From: Bacillota bacterium
GTDB taxonomy: Bacteria; Bacillota; Bacilli; Paenibacillales; Paenibacillaceae
Reading direction: 5' to 3'
Assembly: GCA_023433615.1 (NCBI GenBank)
Contig: JAEZCJ010000221.1
Coordinates: 14,706 to 78,705 of the forward strand
Length of the DNA stretch: 64,000 bases
A program made the position numbers and the translations under genes. Shown here in pieces: positions 40,026 through 48,332 of this stretch (the first letter of the stretch is position 1; the number at the start of each line of letters is the position of its first letter). Under the pieces are notes generated by a model. The model had not been told where the DNA came from. It made no database searches and was given only the letters and a program-made list of their open reading frames with translations.

Positions 40026-41122
40026 GATCCGATCTCCCCGTAGGTCTCGAGCCGCCGGTCGAACTCCTCTTCCGTCTCTCCGAAGCGCATGACGTGGATC
40101 GCTTCCGGATCGAACGTCAGGCCGATCGCCTCGCCGACCGTCGTCTTGCGCGTGGAGTGGACGAGCCAGGTATTGCCCGCATCGTCATGGCCGCGAATCT
40201 CGTAGTGCACGCCCCGGAACAGCTGAGAATCGACCAGGATGCGCAGTTTGCCGTTATCCGGTTCGGTCATCTCAAGATCCTCCGGCCGGATGACGATCTC
40301 GACCGTCTCGCCTTGGCGGAATCCGCCGTCCACGCATTCGAACGTCTGGCCCGCGAACGCGACTTGATAGTCTTGTTTCATGACGCCGGGCACGATGTTC
40401 GATTCGCCGATGAAGTCGGCAACGAAACGGTTAATCGGCTCGTCGTAGATGTCGGTCGGCGTACCGCTCTGCTGAATCGCGCCTTCGTTCAAGACGAAGA
40501 TCTCGTCCGACATGGCGAGCGCTTCTTCCTGGTCATGCGTGACGAAGATGAACGTGATGCCGATGCGCCGCTGCAGCTCGCGCAGCTCGTACTGCATCTC
40601 GGTCCGAAGCTTCAGATCGAGCGCGGACAGCGGTTCGTCGAGCAGCAATACCTCAGGCTCGTTCACGATCGCGCGGGCAATCGCGACGCGCTGCCGCTGG
40701 CCGCCTGACATCTCGGCGATGTCGCGGTGCTCATAGCCCTCCAGGTTCACGAACCGGAGCGCCTCCTTCACCTTGGCGTCGATCGCGGCCCGGCCGAGCT
40801 TCTTGATCCGCAGGCCGAAGGCGACGTTCTCGTAGACGTTCAGATGCGGGAACAGCGCATAGTCCTGGAATACCGTGTTGACCTGCCGTTTGTTGGCCGG
40901 GACCTTATTCATCAGCTGGCCGCCGAAGTAGATGCTCCCGTCCGACGGCTCCATGAAGCCTGCGATCAAGCGCAGAATCGTCGTCTTGCCGCAGCCCGAC
41001 GGGCCGAGCAGGGTGTAGAACTTGCCCCGTTCGATCGTGAAGCTGACCTCTCGCAATACCGTAGTTCCGTCGTCATAGCGTTTCGTGACGCGGTCGAACC
41101 GAATGATCGCGTTGTCCGCCAT
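40022..41122 (-). CDS. potA: Spermidine/putrescine ABC transporter ATP-binding protein
   Basis: The 366-residue ATPase has Walker A LLGPSGCGKTTILR, Q-loop FQDYALFPHLNVYENVAFG, signature MSGGQRQRVAIARAI, Walker B VLLLDEPLSALD and H-loop VTHDQEEAL. A C-terminal TOBE regulatory domain follows (VEIVIRPEDLEMTE). This is the PotA/CysA-type importer ATPase that energises PotBC. GGAGGCGATACA precedes the ATG. It is the first gene of the operon and is divergent from an ArsR gene; no PuuR-like regulator is adjacent. Confidence 0.93.
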   Translation of the reverse strand: MADNAIIRFDRVTKRYDDGTTVLREVSFTIERGKFYTLLGPSGCGKTTILRLIAGFMEPSDGSIYFGGQLMNKVPANKRQVNTVFQDYALFPHLNVYENVAFGLRIKKLGRAAIDAKVKEALRFVNLEGYEHRDIAEMSGGQRQRVAIARAIVNEPEVLLLDEPLSALDLKLRTEMQYELRELQRRIGITFIFVTHDQEEALAMSDEIFVLNEGAIQQSGTPTDIYDEPINRFVADFIGESNIVPGVMKQDYQVAFAGQTFECVDGGFRQGETVEIVIRPEDLEMTEPDNGKLRILVDSQLFRGVHYEIRGHDDAGNTWLVHSTRKTTVGEAIGLTFDPEAIHVMRFGETEEEFDRRLETYGEIGS

Positions 41123-41235
41123 TGTATCGCCTCCGTTATGTACAGCCTTCCCAAAGGCCTAATGAAGTAGAATAGTGGATACGATGTAATAGTATCACGA
41201 TAATGAGCTGCATGGGGGATGAGAGTCGGAAATTG

Positions 41236-41292
41236 TTGACTTGAGGCTGCGCAGCGTATACAATTCAACTAAGTAACTAATCATATGGTTAT
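41236..41292 (+). promoter_or_regulatory. arsR promoter and operator half
   Basis: TTGACT (41236-41241) and TACAAT (41259-41264) are 17 bases apart. Downstream, positions 41278-41292 read ATAACCATATGATTA on the minus strand, matching the left part of the large palindrome at 41694 (ATAACCATACAATTA). The shared motif suggests one regulator acts on both sites. Confidence 0.7.
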
Positions 41293-41327
41293 AGAAGAGG
41301 CATCACGCCATAGAGAGGCTGAGTGCA

Positions 41328-41678
41328 TTGGATCAATCCGACACATCGCAATTAGAAGTCATCGTTCACGGGCAGCTCAGAGCATGCAGTCCGATCTTCC
41401 TGGCCTTGGCGGACCCCGTTCGTCAAGATATCATCATGATGCTGACGAGGCATGATGCGCTGAATGTCGCTCAGATTACGGAGCGTTCCCCGATGTCGCG
41501 ATCGGCAATCTCGCATCATTTGAAGATTTTACGCCAGGCGGGGTTGATCGCAGCGAATAAAGTCGGGACGGAAATCTACTATGACTTGAACATCGAGTCG
41601 GCGGTCGCGGAGCTTCGGGCGTTCCTCGAGACGACGGAACGGATTGTCGAATTGAAGTCGAATCATGAGGCTGAATAG
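41328..41678 (+). CDS. ArsR family transcriptional regulator
   Basis: The 116-residue winged-helix protein has FLALADPVRQDIIMMLTRHDALNVAQITERSPMSRSAISHHLKILRQAGLIAANKVGTEIYYDL, the ArsR/SmtB fold with SRSAISHHLKIL as recognition helix. The metal-binding ELCVCDL cysteines are absent, so it is unlikely to sense metals. The TTG start follows GAGAGG. The short-chain dehydrogenase gene downstream has a related operator, so the ArsR protein probably represses both itself and that enzyme. Confidence 0.87.
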   Translation: MDQSDTSQLEVIVHGQLRACSPIFLALADPVRQDIIMMLTRHDALNVAQITERSPMSRSAISHHLKILRQAGLIAANKVGTEIYYDLNIESAVAELRAFLETTERIVELKSNHEAE

Positions 41679-41693
41679 GCCTTCTCTTTTTGA

Positions 41694-41731
41694 ATTAAAT
41701 AACCATACAATTAATTGTTTGGTTATTTAAT
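41694..41731 (+). promoter_or_regulatory. 38-base near-perfect palindrome between arsR and SDR genes
   Basis: ATTAAATAACCA (41694-41705) and TGGTTATTTAAT (41720-41731) flank the inner palindrome ACAATTAATTGT; only two symmetric positions mismatch over 38 bases. Its left half repeats the motif downstream of the arsR promoter. An operator for the ArsR protein is the likely role; it lies 24 bases before the SDR start codon. Confidence 0.7.
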
Positions 41732-41755
41732 ATAGATGAATTGGGAGGAATGACG

Positions 41756-42541
41756 ATGAGTATGAAGATGGTTCTGATTACAGGCGCGTCAAGCGGCATT
41801 GGGAGGGCATTTGCTGAGCTTTTTGCCAAGGAGAGGTACAGGGTCGTGCTGGCGTCGCGCAGCAAGGAGAAGTTGAATGACATCGCCGGAGGTCTCCGCA
41901 GCCGATACGGGGTCAAGACGGTCGTCATTCCCGTCGACCTGGCGCAGAGCGGCGGCGCCCGCGCGTTGTTCGATAAGCTGGAGCAAGACGCGATTGACAT
42001 CGATGTGCTCATTAATAATGCAGGGATCGGCTCATATGGTTATCTGCACCAACAGAACGTCCAATCGGAACTGCAAATGCTGCAATTGAACGTCCACTCG
42101 TTGTCTCACCTGACGATGCTGTTCCTCCCTGGCATGGTTGCAAGAGGAGCAGGCCGAATCCTGAACATCGGCTCAACTACTTCCTTCTATCCCTGCCCCC
42201 TCAGTGCCAATTACGCTGCCTCCAAGGCATTCGTGCTGTCTATGACCGAGGCCGTCGCGAATGAAGTCAGGGGAACCGGCGTTAGCGTCACGGCATTATG
42301 CCCTGGCGGAACGGCTACCGAATTTTTCCGCAAGGCCGAGATGGATAAGCAGAAGGTTGCCGACACTGGCGCGCTCATGGATGCGGCCAAGGTGGCCGAG
42401 ATCGGCTACAAGGCGCTGATGAAGGGGAAAACGTTCGTCGTGCCCGGCAGGCAGAACTGGCTGCTGGCGCAAGCGCCGCGCCTGTTCCCCAGGAGCATGG
42501 TGACCCGCATAACGCGCAGCGTGATCGAAAAGACGTTATAG
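41756..42541 (+). CDS. Short-chain dehydrogenase/reductase
   Basis: The 261-residue SDR has the cofactor loop MVLITGASSGIGRAFAELFAKE (TGxxxGIG), an Arg/Ser-rich strand RVVLASRSKEKL that favours NADP, NNAGIGSYG (NNAG), a catalytic Ser in ILNIGSTTSFYP, and YAASK (Tyr/Lys) in SANYAASKAFVLSMTEA. GGGAGGAATGACG precedes ATG 41756. The palindrome just upstream suggests ArsR control. Substrate unknown; the C-terminus resembles DltE/YqjQ-type SDRs. Confidence 0.9.
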   Translation: MSMKMVLITGASSGIGRAFAELFAKERYRVVLASRSKEKLNDIAGGLRSRYGVKTVVIPVDLAQSGGARALFDKLEQDAIDIDVLINNAGIGSYGYLHQQNVQSELQMLQLNVHSLSHLTMLFLPGMVARGAGRILNIGSTTSFYPCPLSANYAASKAFVLSMTEAVANEVRGTGVSVTALCPGGTATEFFRKAEMDKQKVADTGALMDAAKVAEIGYKALMKGKTFVVPGRQNWLLAQAPRLFPRSMVTRITRSVIEKTL

Positions 42542-42649
42542 CTTCCCCCGCATTCGGCGGAGTGTTCTATTCGGGGAAGACCTGTAAGGGATTGTGAAGA
42601 ACGTTAGTGTCATACAGCAATAGACCAGACGGCAGGGAGGGAAGACGCC

Positions 42650-44884
42650 ATGCAGGCGCCATTGTTGGCATCGAAGCATAGAATCCCGCAGCAACGGCCG
42701 AATCTTGTACCGCGCCGGCGATTGTACGAGATGTTGGACGAGGGCATGCAGGGCACGTTGACGCTTGTCTCCGCTCCTGCCGGCTTCGGCAAATCGACGT
42801 TGGTCAGCGGGTGGGCCGCCGGGTGCGGGCGGCCCGTTGCCTGGCTGTCGCTTGATGAAGGGGATAACGATCCCGTCGGATTTCTGACAGGCCTCGCAGC
42901 TGCGCTTAAGATAGCTGCCCCGAACATCTGGGCCGAGCTGTCCGGAACGCTCCGATCGATCCAATCCCCGGCGATCGAACCGGCGATGGCGCTTATACTC
43001 GATGGCTTGTCTCTCGTCCCTAACCCGTTCGTGCTCGTCTTGGACGATTGCCACATGGTACGGGCGCAACCGATTAAGCGCGCGCTCGAGCTGCTCGTGG
43101 AACACTTGCCGTCGCAGGCGCAACTGGTCATGGCAACCAGGGAGGACCCGCCGCTGCCGCTCGCGAAGCTTCGCGCCCGAGGCCAATTGACCGAGCTCCG
43201 CGGCTCCGACTTGCGGTTCAACATGCAAGAAGCTTCCGGTTATCTGAACGGGTTGATGGCGTTGAATCTCTCTTCAGCACTGGTCGAGCAGTTGAAGACT
43301 CGCACCGAGGGCTGGATCGCCGGTCTTCAATTGGCCGCGGTTTCCTTACGGGGACACTCGGATGCTGCCGGCTTCGTTCATTCGTTCACCGGCGGCCACC
43401 GGTTCGTGCTGGACTATCTCGTCGAAGAAGTCATGCAGCGGCAGTCTGAGGAGGCGCAACGATTCTTGATCCGCACGTCGGTTCTCGACCGCATGTGCGG
43501 ATCGTTATGCGAAGCGGTTGCCCAAGTCGAGGACGGACAAGGCATGCTGGAGTATCTAGAGAGGTCGAATCTGTTCATCGTGGCCTTGGACGACGAGCGT
43601 CGTTGGTACCGCTATCACCACCTGTTCGCAGATGCACTGCGGCAGCGGCTTATGAGGCATACAGCCATGGCCGAGGCGGGAGAGGGGACAAGCGAAGCCG
43701 AACTTCACCTTCGTGCCAGCGCATGGTACGAAAGTAGCGGCCTGTTCCTCGCAAGCTTCCGCCATGCCGCCGCGGCCCAAGACGCGGAGAGAGCCGCCCG
43801 CCTGATCGAGGCGGACGGCGTTTCATTGTTGTTTCGAGGGGCCGCGGCTCCGGTCCTCGATTGGTTGGAGTCGCTGCCGACAGCGACGCTTAACGCGAAT
43901 CCGTCGCTCTTGGTGACGTACGCCTCCGCCTTGTTGTTCGCGTCCCGCATTGCGCTGGTGGAGCCGAAGCTTCAAGCAGCTGAGGCTGCCCTGCATGGCG
44001 TAGCGCTTGACGAGAGTGTGAGAGACATCCACGGTCATATCGCCTCGATTCGGGCTACGCTGGCCGTCAGTCGGCATGACGCCGGTGCGATCATGCTGCA
44101 TTCCCGACGCGCATTGGAAGATCTGCACCCCGGCAATTTGCCCGTTCGCGCGGCTGCCACCAGCACGCTTGCCTATGCCCATCTTTTGCAGGGAGACCTC
44201 GTCTCGGCGGCGCGATTCTACGATGAGGCGCTGTCGAGCAGCCGGGAGATCGGACATGATATCGTCGGCTTGATGTCGATGCTCGGAATAGGCAGCATAC
44301 AGGAAGCGAACCGCCAGCCGGATCTCGCGGCGGCGACGTATCGGCGCGCCTTGCAGCATGCGGGCGGCTCGCCTCATCCGATCGCTTGCGAAGCTTACAT
44401 GGGACTCGCCCGCATTTGCTTGAACAAGAACGAACTGGAGGACGCTGCCGCGTATGCGCAGCAAGGAGCGCGATTGGCGAGTTTCTTGGCACCTACGGAC
44501 AGATTCGTCGTCTGCAAGTTGCTGTCCGTCCGCATATTGCTAGCCCGGGGAGACAAGGACGAAGCGTCGGCTCTGCTCATAGAGGCCGAACAACAATCGC
44601 GCGACAATCAATTCGGGCATCTCGCTCCGGAAATATCCGAATTGTTCTCGCTTCTCCAGGCATCGTCGGCACCGCAGGCTCAGACGCTGATCGAAACGCT
44701 CAGCGAACGTGAATTGGAGGTGCTGGGACTCATCGCCCAGGGGTGTTCGAATGGGGAGATCAGCGACCGATTGTTCATCGCCTTGAGCAGCGTCAAAGGG
44801 CATAATCAACGAATATTCGGCAAGCTTCAGGCCAGCAGGCGCACCGAAGCCGTGGCACGCGCCCGCGAATTGGGCCTGCTATAG
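42650..44884 (+). CDS. LuxR family MalT-like ATP-dependent transcriptional activator
   Basis: The 744-residue protein has the MalT/STAND layout. The N-terminal ATPase has Walker A LVSAPAGFGKSTLVSGW and Walker B NPFVLVLDDCHMV, followed by WIAGLQLAAVSLRG. The middle (about 380-670) is a helical TPR-like sensor region. The C-terminal LuxR HTH is LSERELEVLGLIAQGCSNGEISDRLFIALSSVKGHNQRIFGKLQASRRTEAVARARELGLL. Such proteins bind an inducer, oligomerise with ATP and activate nearby or distant promoters. The DUF4386 gene downstream may be a target. Confidence 0.9.
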   Translation: MQAPLLASKHRIPQQRPNLVPRRRLYEMLDEGMQGTLTLVSAPAGFGKSTLVSGWAAGCGRPVAWLSLDEGDNDPVGFLTGLAAALKIAAPNIWAELSGTLRSIQSPAIEPAMALILDGLSLVPNPFVLVLDDCHMVRAQPIKRALELLVEHLPSQAQLVMATREDPPLPLAKLRARGQLTELRGSDLRFNMQEASGYLNGLMALNLSSALVEQLKTRTEGWIAGLQLAAVSLRGHSDAAGFVHSFTGGHRFVLDYLVEEVMQRQSEEAQRFLIRTSVLDRMCGSLCEAVAQVEDGQGMLEYLERSNLFIVALDDERRWYRYHHLFADALRQRLMRHTAMAEAGEGTSEAELHLRASAWYESSGLFLASFRHAAAAQDAERAARLIEADGVSLLFRGAAAPVLDWLESLPTATLNANPSLLVTYASALLFASRIALVEPKLQAAEAALHGVALDESVRDIHGHIASIRATLAVSRHDAGAIMLHSRRALEDLHPGNLPVRAAATSTLAYAHLLQGDLVSAARFYDEALSSSREIGHDIVGLMSMLGIGSIQEANRQPDLAAATYRRALQHAGGSPHPIACEAYMGLARICLNKNELEDAAAYAQQGARLASFLAPTDRFVVCKLLSVRILLARGDKDEASALLIEAEQQSRDNQFGHLAPEISELFSLLQASSAPQAQTLIETLSERELEVLGLIAQGCSNGEISDRLFIALSSVKGHNQRIFGKLQASRRTEAVARARELGLL

Positions 44885-44980
44885 GCGAGATGGCTACTTT
44901 AGTAGCTACACGCAAGGCCGCCGTTGCCGCTACACTTGTCTCTAGTGTGACGCATGCAGAGACGGGGAGAGTGTATCGTG

Positions 44981-45670
44981 ATGAATCATTTGGCGAAGAT
45001 GGGCGGCGTGTCCGCACTAATCAATGCATTGGCATACATCGTGGGGATCGGGCTGGCAATGACAGTCCTGTCACCGATTATGGATGCTGATACCGCAACG
45101 TATATGGCGTTCTTGGCAGACAATGAGACAGGGATGATCTTGTGGAACCTATTAATCTATCTGGTAGCAGGAGTCACGATGGTTCCCATGGCGCTGGCGA
45201 TTCACGAACGGTTGAAGGACGGCGCGCCCGCCTTGATGCCGGTCGCTACCGCTTTCGGCTTGGTCTGGGTCGCTACGGTCATTTCGAGCGGCATGGTCAT
45301 CGTTCACGACATTGGTGTCGTTACGGATCTCTACGCCGATAACCCGGCGCAGGCGGAGATTGTCAGGACGGCACTCTCAGCCGTTGAGAGGGGATTAGGA
45401 GGGGCGGTCGAACTGCCCGGGGGGATGTGGATTCTGCTGGTAAGCCTAGCGGCATGGCGATCAGGCAGATTGCCCATAGCGGTCAACGTAATCGGCAGCG
45501 TGGTCGGCGCGGCGGGAATCGTCACGGTGCTTCCGGTATTATACGACGCAGGGAGCGTATTCGGCATCGGCGCGATCGCTTGGTTCATCGGAATTGGGCT
45601 CGTCCTGCTGCGCGGGAGCGCAGCTGCCGCGCCAGTCCAACCCGACGCATCGCGGCGAACGGCGATCTGA
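44981..45670 (+). CDS. DUF4386-like integral membrane protein
   Basis: The 229-residue protein has six or seven hydrophobic helices: ALINALAYIVGIGLAMTVL, MILWNLLIYLVAGVTMVPMAL, VATAFGLVWVATVISSGMVIV, GGMWILLVSLAAW, VIGSVVGAAGIVTVLPVLY and IGAIAWFIGIGLVLL. The helix pattern and the AIHERLKDGAPAL loop fit DUF4386 proteins. GGGGAGAG stands before ATG 44981 (GTG 44978 is adjacent). No function is established. It follows the MalT-like regulator by about 100 bases. Confidence 0.75.
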   Translation: MNHLAKMGGVSALINALAYIVGIGLAMTVLSPIMDADTATYMAFLADNETGMILWNLLIYLVAGVTMVPMALAIHERLKDGAPALMPVATAFGLVWVATVISSGMVIVHDIGVVTDLYADNPAQAEIVRTALSAVERGLGGAVELPGGMWILLVSLAAWRSGRLPIAVNVIGSVVGAAGIVTVLPVLYDAGSVFGIGAIAWFIGIGLVLLRGSAAAAPVQPDASRRTAI

Positions 45671-45756
45671 CGCGTTACGGAATGTACCGATCGGAACACT
45701 TGTTCCCCGCTAGTCAGTGTGCTATAATTTGACATTATTGCATAGGGGGAATAAGC

Positions 45757-46158
45757 ATGAAGGTTCGATTTGAGGGAATTACGATGCTGGCGGATGATGT
45801 GGGTGCCTTGGCGGCCTTTTACCGCGATGTGATCGGGCTGAAGACGGTTGTCGAGGACGGGCACTACGTCGAATTCGAGAACAAAGGCATCCGGCTCGCG
45901 ATCTTCTCCAGAGCGATGATGGCCGACAACACGAATCAGCACCCGTCGTTCATCGAGGGGCGCAGAGGCCAAGCGGTCGAGTTGAATTTCGAATGCGGCA
46001 CTCCGGCAGAGGTTCGCGAACGTTATAAGGCCTTCGTGGCACAAGGGGCCGTACCCGTTACGGAGCCGCAGACGATGTCATGGGGGCATACAGTGGGCTT
46101 CTTCGCCGACCCGGAGGGGAATATCCATTCGCTCTTCGCGGTCAACAAGGCCGATTAA
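45757..46158 (+). CDS. VOC family protein
   Basis: The 133-residue VOC protein has FEGITMLADDVGALAAFYRDVIGL at the start, YVEFENKGIRLAIFS, VELNFECGTPAEVRERYKAFVAQG in the middle and TVGFFADPEGNIHSLFA at the end. GGGGGAATAAGC lies before the ATG. Its stop codon TAA lies in the first unit of a ten-base tandem repeat. It is convergent with the Crp/Fnr gene. Ligand unknown. Confidence 0.88.
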   Translation: MKVRFEGITMLADDVGALAAFYRDVIGLKTVVEDGHYVEFENKGIRLAIFSRAMMADNTNQHPSFIEGRRGQAVELNFECGTPAEVRERYKAFVAQGAVPVTEPQTMSWGHTVGFFADPEGNIHSLFAVNKAD

Positions 46159-46178
46159 GGTCGATTAAGGTCGATTAC
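46149..46178. repeat. Three tandem ten-base repeats spanning two stop codons
   Basis: GGCCGATTAA, GGTCGATTAA and GGTCGATTAC follow one another. The first contains the TAA stop of the VOC gene and the last contains the stop (TTA on plus) of the convergent Crp/Fnr gene. Confidence 0.8.
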
Positions 46179-46744
46179 AACTTGCCCCGAATCCGGCTGA
46201 GCGACACGGGATTGATCGCGAGGAAGGCAGCGATCTGATACTGGGGAACGCGCTGTTCGAGGCCGGGATACTGCTGCAGGAATAAGCGGTATCGTTCCTC
46301 CGCGGACAGTTCGACGAGCTCCCGTTCCTTGACGGACTTGGCGATGAACAGCTGCTCCGCCAGTCTCCGTCCGAACGTCTGCCAGCAGACATGCCGCTCG
46401 TACAAGCGTTCCACCGCGGCCTTCGAGAAGAAAGCGACGCAGGAATCTTCCAATGCCTGGATCGATAGGAACGCCGGCGTGGCGGTCAAGAACGCGCGAT
46501 AGTCCGTGAACAGCTGTCCTTCCGTGACGAAGCTCTTAATGTGCTCGGAGCCGTCTTCGTTCTCGTAGAACATCCGGAACAAGCCGTAATCGCAATAATA
46601 GACGACTTCGCAAGCGTCGCCGCTGTGCAAGAGATACTGTCCCTTGCGTACCGACCTCCATACGAGCTGCTCTTGTAAATAGGCTTGCTCTTCATCGGGT
46701 ATCGACGCATACCGCAGAAGAGTATTAATTATCGAGTGCTGCAT
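46175..46744 (-). CDS. Crp/Fnr family transcriptional regulator
   Basis: The protein of about 189 residues has an N-terminal cyclic-nucleotide-type beta-barrel (VRKGQYLLHSGDACEVVYYCDYGLFRMFYENEDGSEHIKSF, then EGQLFTDYRAFLTATP), a dimer helix, and a C-terminal HTH (AEERYRLFLQQYPGLEQRVPQYQIAAFLAINPVSLSRIRGKL). The last helix is shorter than in Crp. It has no cysteine cluster like Fnr. ATG 46744 follows CAGGTGG. It is divergent from the DUF2306 gene, with a palindrome between them. Confidence 0.88.
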   Translation of the reverse strand: MQHSIINTLLRYASIPDEEQAYLQEQLVWRSVRKGQYLLHSGDACEVVYYCDYGLFRMFYENEDGSEHIKSFVTEGQLFTDYRAFLTATPAFLSIQALEDSCVAFFSKAAVERLYERHVCWQTFGRRLAEQLFIAKSVKERELVELSAEERYRLFLQQYPGLEQRVPQYQIAAFLAINPVSLSRIRGKL

Positions 46745-46786
46745 CAAGCGACCACCTGCCCATAAATTCTGTCATTAACACATGCT

Positions 46787-46803
46787 AATGAATGACATTC
46801 ATT
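46787..46803. promoter_or_regulatory. Palindrome in divergent region
   Basis: AATGAATG-A-CATTCATT is a perfect eight-base inverted repeat lying between the divergent Crp/Fnr and DUF2306 genes. It is a candidate regulator site; it does not match the usual Fnr or Crp consensus. Confidence 0.5.
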
Positions 46804-46839
46804 TATTCCTTACGATAACCATAGCATAAATTTGGCAAC

Positions 46840-47502
46840 ATGGATGCTAGGCAATTATCGGAATGGGGTGCACGGGTGAAGATAAAGGCATGGTGGACGG
46901 CGGTCGTGCTGGCGGTACTTGTGTCGATTTACGCGGTCATTCAATATTATGTGCTTGGGCCGGAGCGTGCGGGATTCGTCAGCATGAAGCTAGAGGAGCA
47001 GGAGTTGGGATGGATCTGGTACGGCATGTTATATGTCCATGTCGCAGGGGGAGCATCCGCGCTGGCTATCGGACCGTTCAATCTGCTGCAGTCGATACGC
47101 AATCGGCATTTGAAGCTGCATCGCATCATGGGGCGCGTCTATATGGCAGGGATCGCGGCGGGGGGATTATCGGGGCTGTATTTGGCATTTGAAGCGACGG
47201 GAGGGGCGGTATCCACCGTCGGATTCCTATCCCTGAATGTACTCTGGCTGGTCAGCGCGTACATGGCTTTGAAGACGATACGTGTGAAGCAAGTGGAGCA
47301 GCATCGCAGATGGATGATTCGCAATTACGCGCTTACGCTGGCAGGGGTCACGCTTCGCTTGTGGCTCGGCATGTTCGTGGCTGCATTCGGGGAAGAGAAT
47401 TTTACGCCCAGCTACATGATCATCGCGTGGTTATGCTGGATCCCTAACGCGATTGCGGCGGAATGGCATATTCGACGCACACGAGCGGCTCGTCTCACCT
47501 AG
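46840..47502 (+). CDS. DUF2306 family membrane protein
   Basis: The 220-residue protein has six transmembrane helices (WWTAVVLAVLVSIYAVIQYYVL, MLYVHVAGGASALAIGPFNLL, MAGIAAGGLSGLYLAFEA and others). The DUF2306 pattern histidines are in HLKLHRIMGRVYMAG and VKQVEQHRRWMIRNYALTLAGVTLRLWLG; they resemble the haem- or quinone-site layout of cytochrome b561-like proteins, but the role is unproved. ATG 46840 opens the frame; GTG 46876, giving MKIKAWW, is a likely alternative. It is divergent from the Crp/Fnr gene. Confidence 0.82.
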   Translation: MDARQLSEWGARVKIKAWWTAVVLAVLVSIYAVIQYYVLGPERAGFVSMKLEEQELGWIWYGMLYVHVAGGASALAIGPFNLLQSIRNRHLKLHRIMGRVYMAGIAAGGLSGLYLAFEATGGAVSTVGFLSLNVLWLVSAYMALKTIRVKQVEQHRRWMIRNYALTLAGVTLRLWLGMFVAAFGEENFTPSYMIIAWLCWIPNAIAAEWHIRRTRAARLT

Positions 47503-47525
47503 CGTATTTACAAGCGGCAGCCATA

Positions 47526-47553
47526 TTGACGAACTGGAATAATCTGATAATAT
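47526..47553 (+). promoter_or_regulatory. Promoter of the ZTP riboswitch transcript
   Basis: TTGACG (47526-47531) and TAATAT (47548-47553) are separated by 16 bases, placing transcription start close to 47560, just before the riboswitch. Confidence 0.6.
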
Positions 47554-47566
47554 CGAGGTAGAAGCA

Positions 47567-47637
47567 AAGGTTGCGTGACTGGCGTAACGCAGGGCACTGC
47601 GGGGGAGCGCGATCTTCATATGCCGTACGCCTGGGCA
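47567..47637 (+). ncRNA. ZTP (pfl) riboswitch
   Basis: The segment carries the conserved pfl/ZTP elements in order. P1 strand AAGGTTGCG is followed by TGACTGGCG, a small P2 hairpin CGCAG-GGCA-CTGCG, the conserved GGGGAG, and the P1 partner CGCGATCTT, which pairs fully with AAGGTTGCG when G-T pairs are allowed. Then come TGCCGTACGCCTGGGCA, the P3 stem-loop with the CGCC that forms the pseudoknot with GGCG, and the 3' CCTGGGCA signature. ZTP riboswitches bind ZMP/ZTP, the alarmone of 10-formyl-tetrahydrofolate shortage, and usually turn genes on. A terminator stem follows immediately, so transcription attenuation is expected. Confidence 0.85.
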
Positions 47638-47676
47638 GAGTATTTGATCATCGTCATCGATCAAGTGCTCTTTTTT
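47638..47676 (+). terminator. Riboswitch expression platform terminator
   Basis: GAGTATTTGATC pairs with GATCAAGTGCTC (two G-T pairs) around ATCGTCATC and is followed by six T. It begins one base after the conserved CCTGGGCA of the ZTP aptamer and ends 41 bases before the DJ-1/PfpI start codon. Confidence 0.85.
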
Positions 47677-47717
47677 GTTCGTATGACCCATATCCATGAG
47701 AGGGCAGGTGACGGGGA

Positions 47718-48332
47718 ATGAAGATGGCTTATGTGTTGTTTGACGGGATGACTTCGCTGGATTACATAGGCTTCTACGAGGCGTTGCCTTGGCTGCGAGT
47801 ACTCGGAGTAATGGAGGATCTTACTTGGGATCTCAGCGCAGACCGCGAGGAGGTTACGGACGATCGAGGGATGACGCTGCGAATCCCGCACGTACGCCCC
47901 GACTTGTCCGACTATGACCTCATTTTCATTCCCGGCGGCATGTCGACGAGGCAGCTGCGATTCGATGAGACATTCCTGTCGTGGATCCGGACGGCCGCCG
48001 ATGTGCCGTATAAGGTGTCGGTCTGCACAGGGGCGCTGCTGCTGGGCGCGGCGGGCTTCTTAAGCAGGAAAAAGGCGACCACAAACCCTTCCGCATACGA
48101 TCTGCTGACACCTTACTGCGAAGAGGTTGTGCGGGCACGCGTGGTGAGGGACGGCGATACGTTCACGGGAGGCGGCGTGACCGCATCCATCGACGTCGGC
48201 CTGTTCGTCGCAGAAGCGATGACGAACGCGGAAGTAGCGAAGCAGGTGCAACGGCGGATGGACTATCCTTATTATCAGGCAGGGCACGGAACCGAGATCT
48301 ATATGCCGCAAGAACAGGAGGGAAAGCCATGA
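47718..48332 (+). CDS. DJ-1/PfpI (ThiJ) family protein under ZTP riboswitch
   Basis: The 204-residue protein has the DJ-1/PfpI fold: AYVLFDGMTSLDYIGFYEALPWL at the start, YDLIFIPGGMSTRQLRFDETFLSWI and the nucleophile elbow YKVSVCTGALLLGAAGFLSRKKAT, with Cys in VCTGA. The terminal part has YPYYQAGHGTEIY. It resembles AraC-type N-terminal DJ-1 domains and isonitrile hydratase-like proteins. GGCAGGTGACGGGG lies upstream of the ATG. It overlaps the MFS gene by four bases (ATGA). The riboswitch places it in the folate/purine stress response; a detoxifying role is inferred. Confidence 0.87.
   Translation: MKMAYVLFDGMTSLDYIGFYEALPWLRVLGVMEDLTWDLSADREEVTDDRGMTLRIPHVRPDLSDYDLIFIPGGMSTRQLRFDETFLSWIRTAADVPYKVSVCTGALLLGAAGFLSRKKATTNPSAYDLLTPYCEEVVRARVVRDGDTFTGGGVTASIDVGLFVAEAMTNAEVAKQVQRRMDYPYYQAGHGTEIYMPQEQEGKP

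Noticed and set aside
40094..40708. 204-codon plus-strand frame
   Set aside because: It is antisense to potA; no motif or ribosome binding site.
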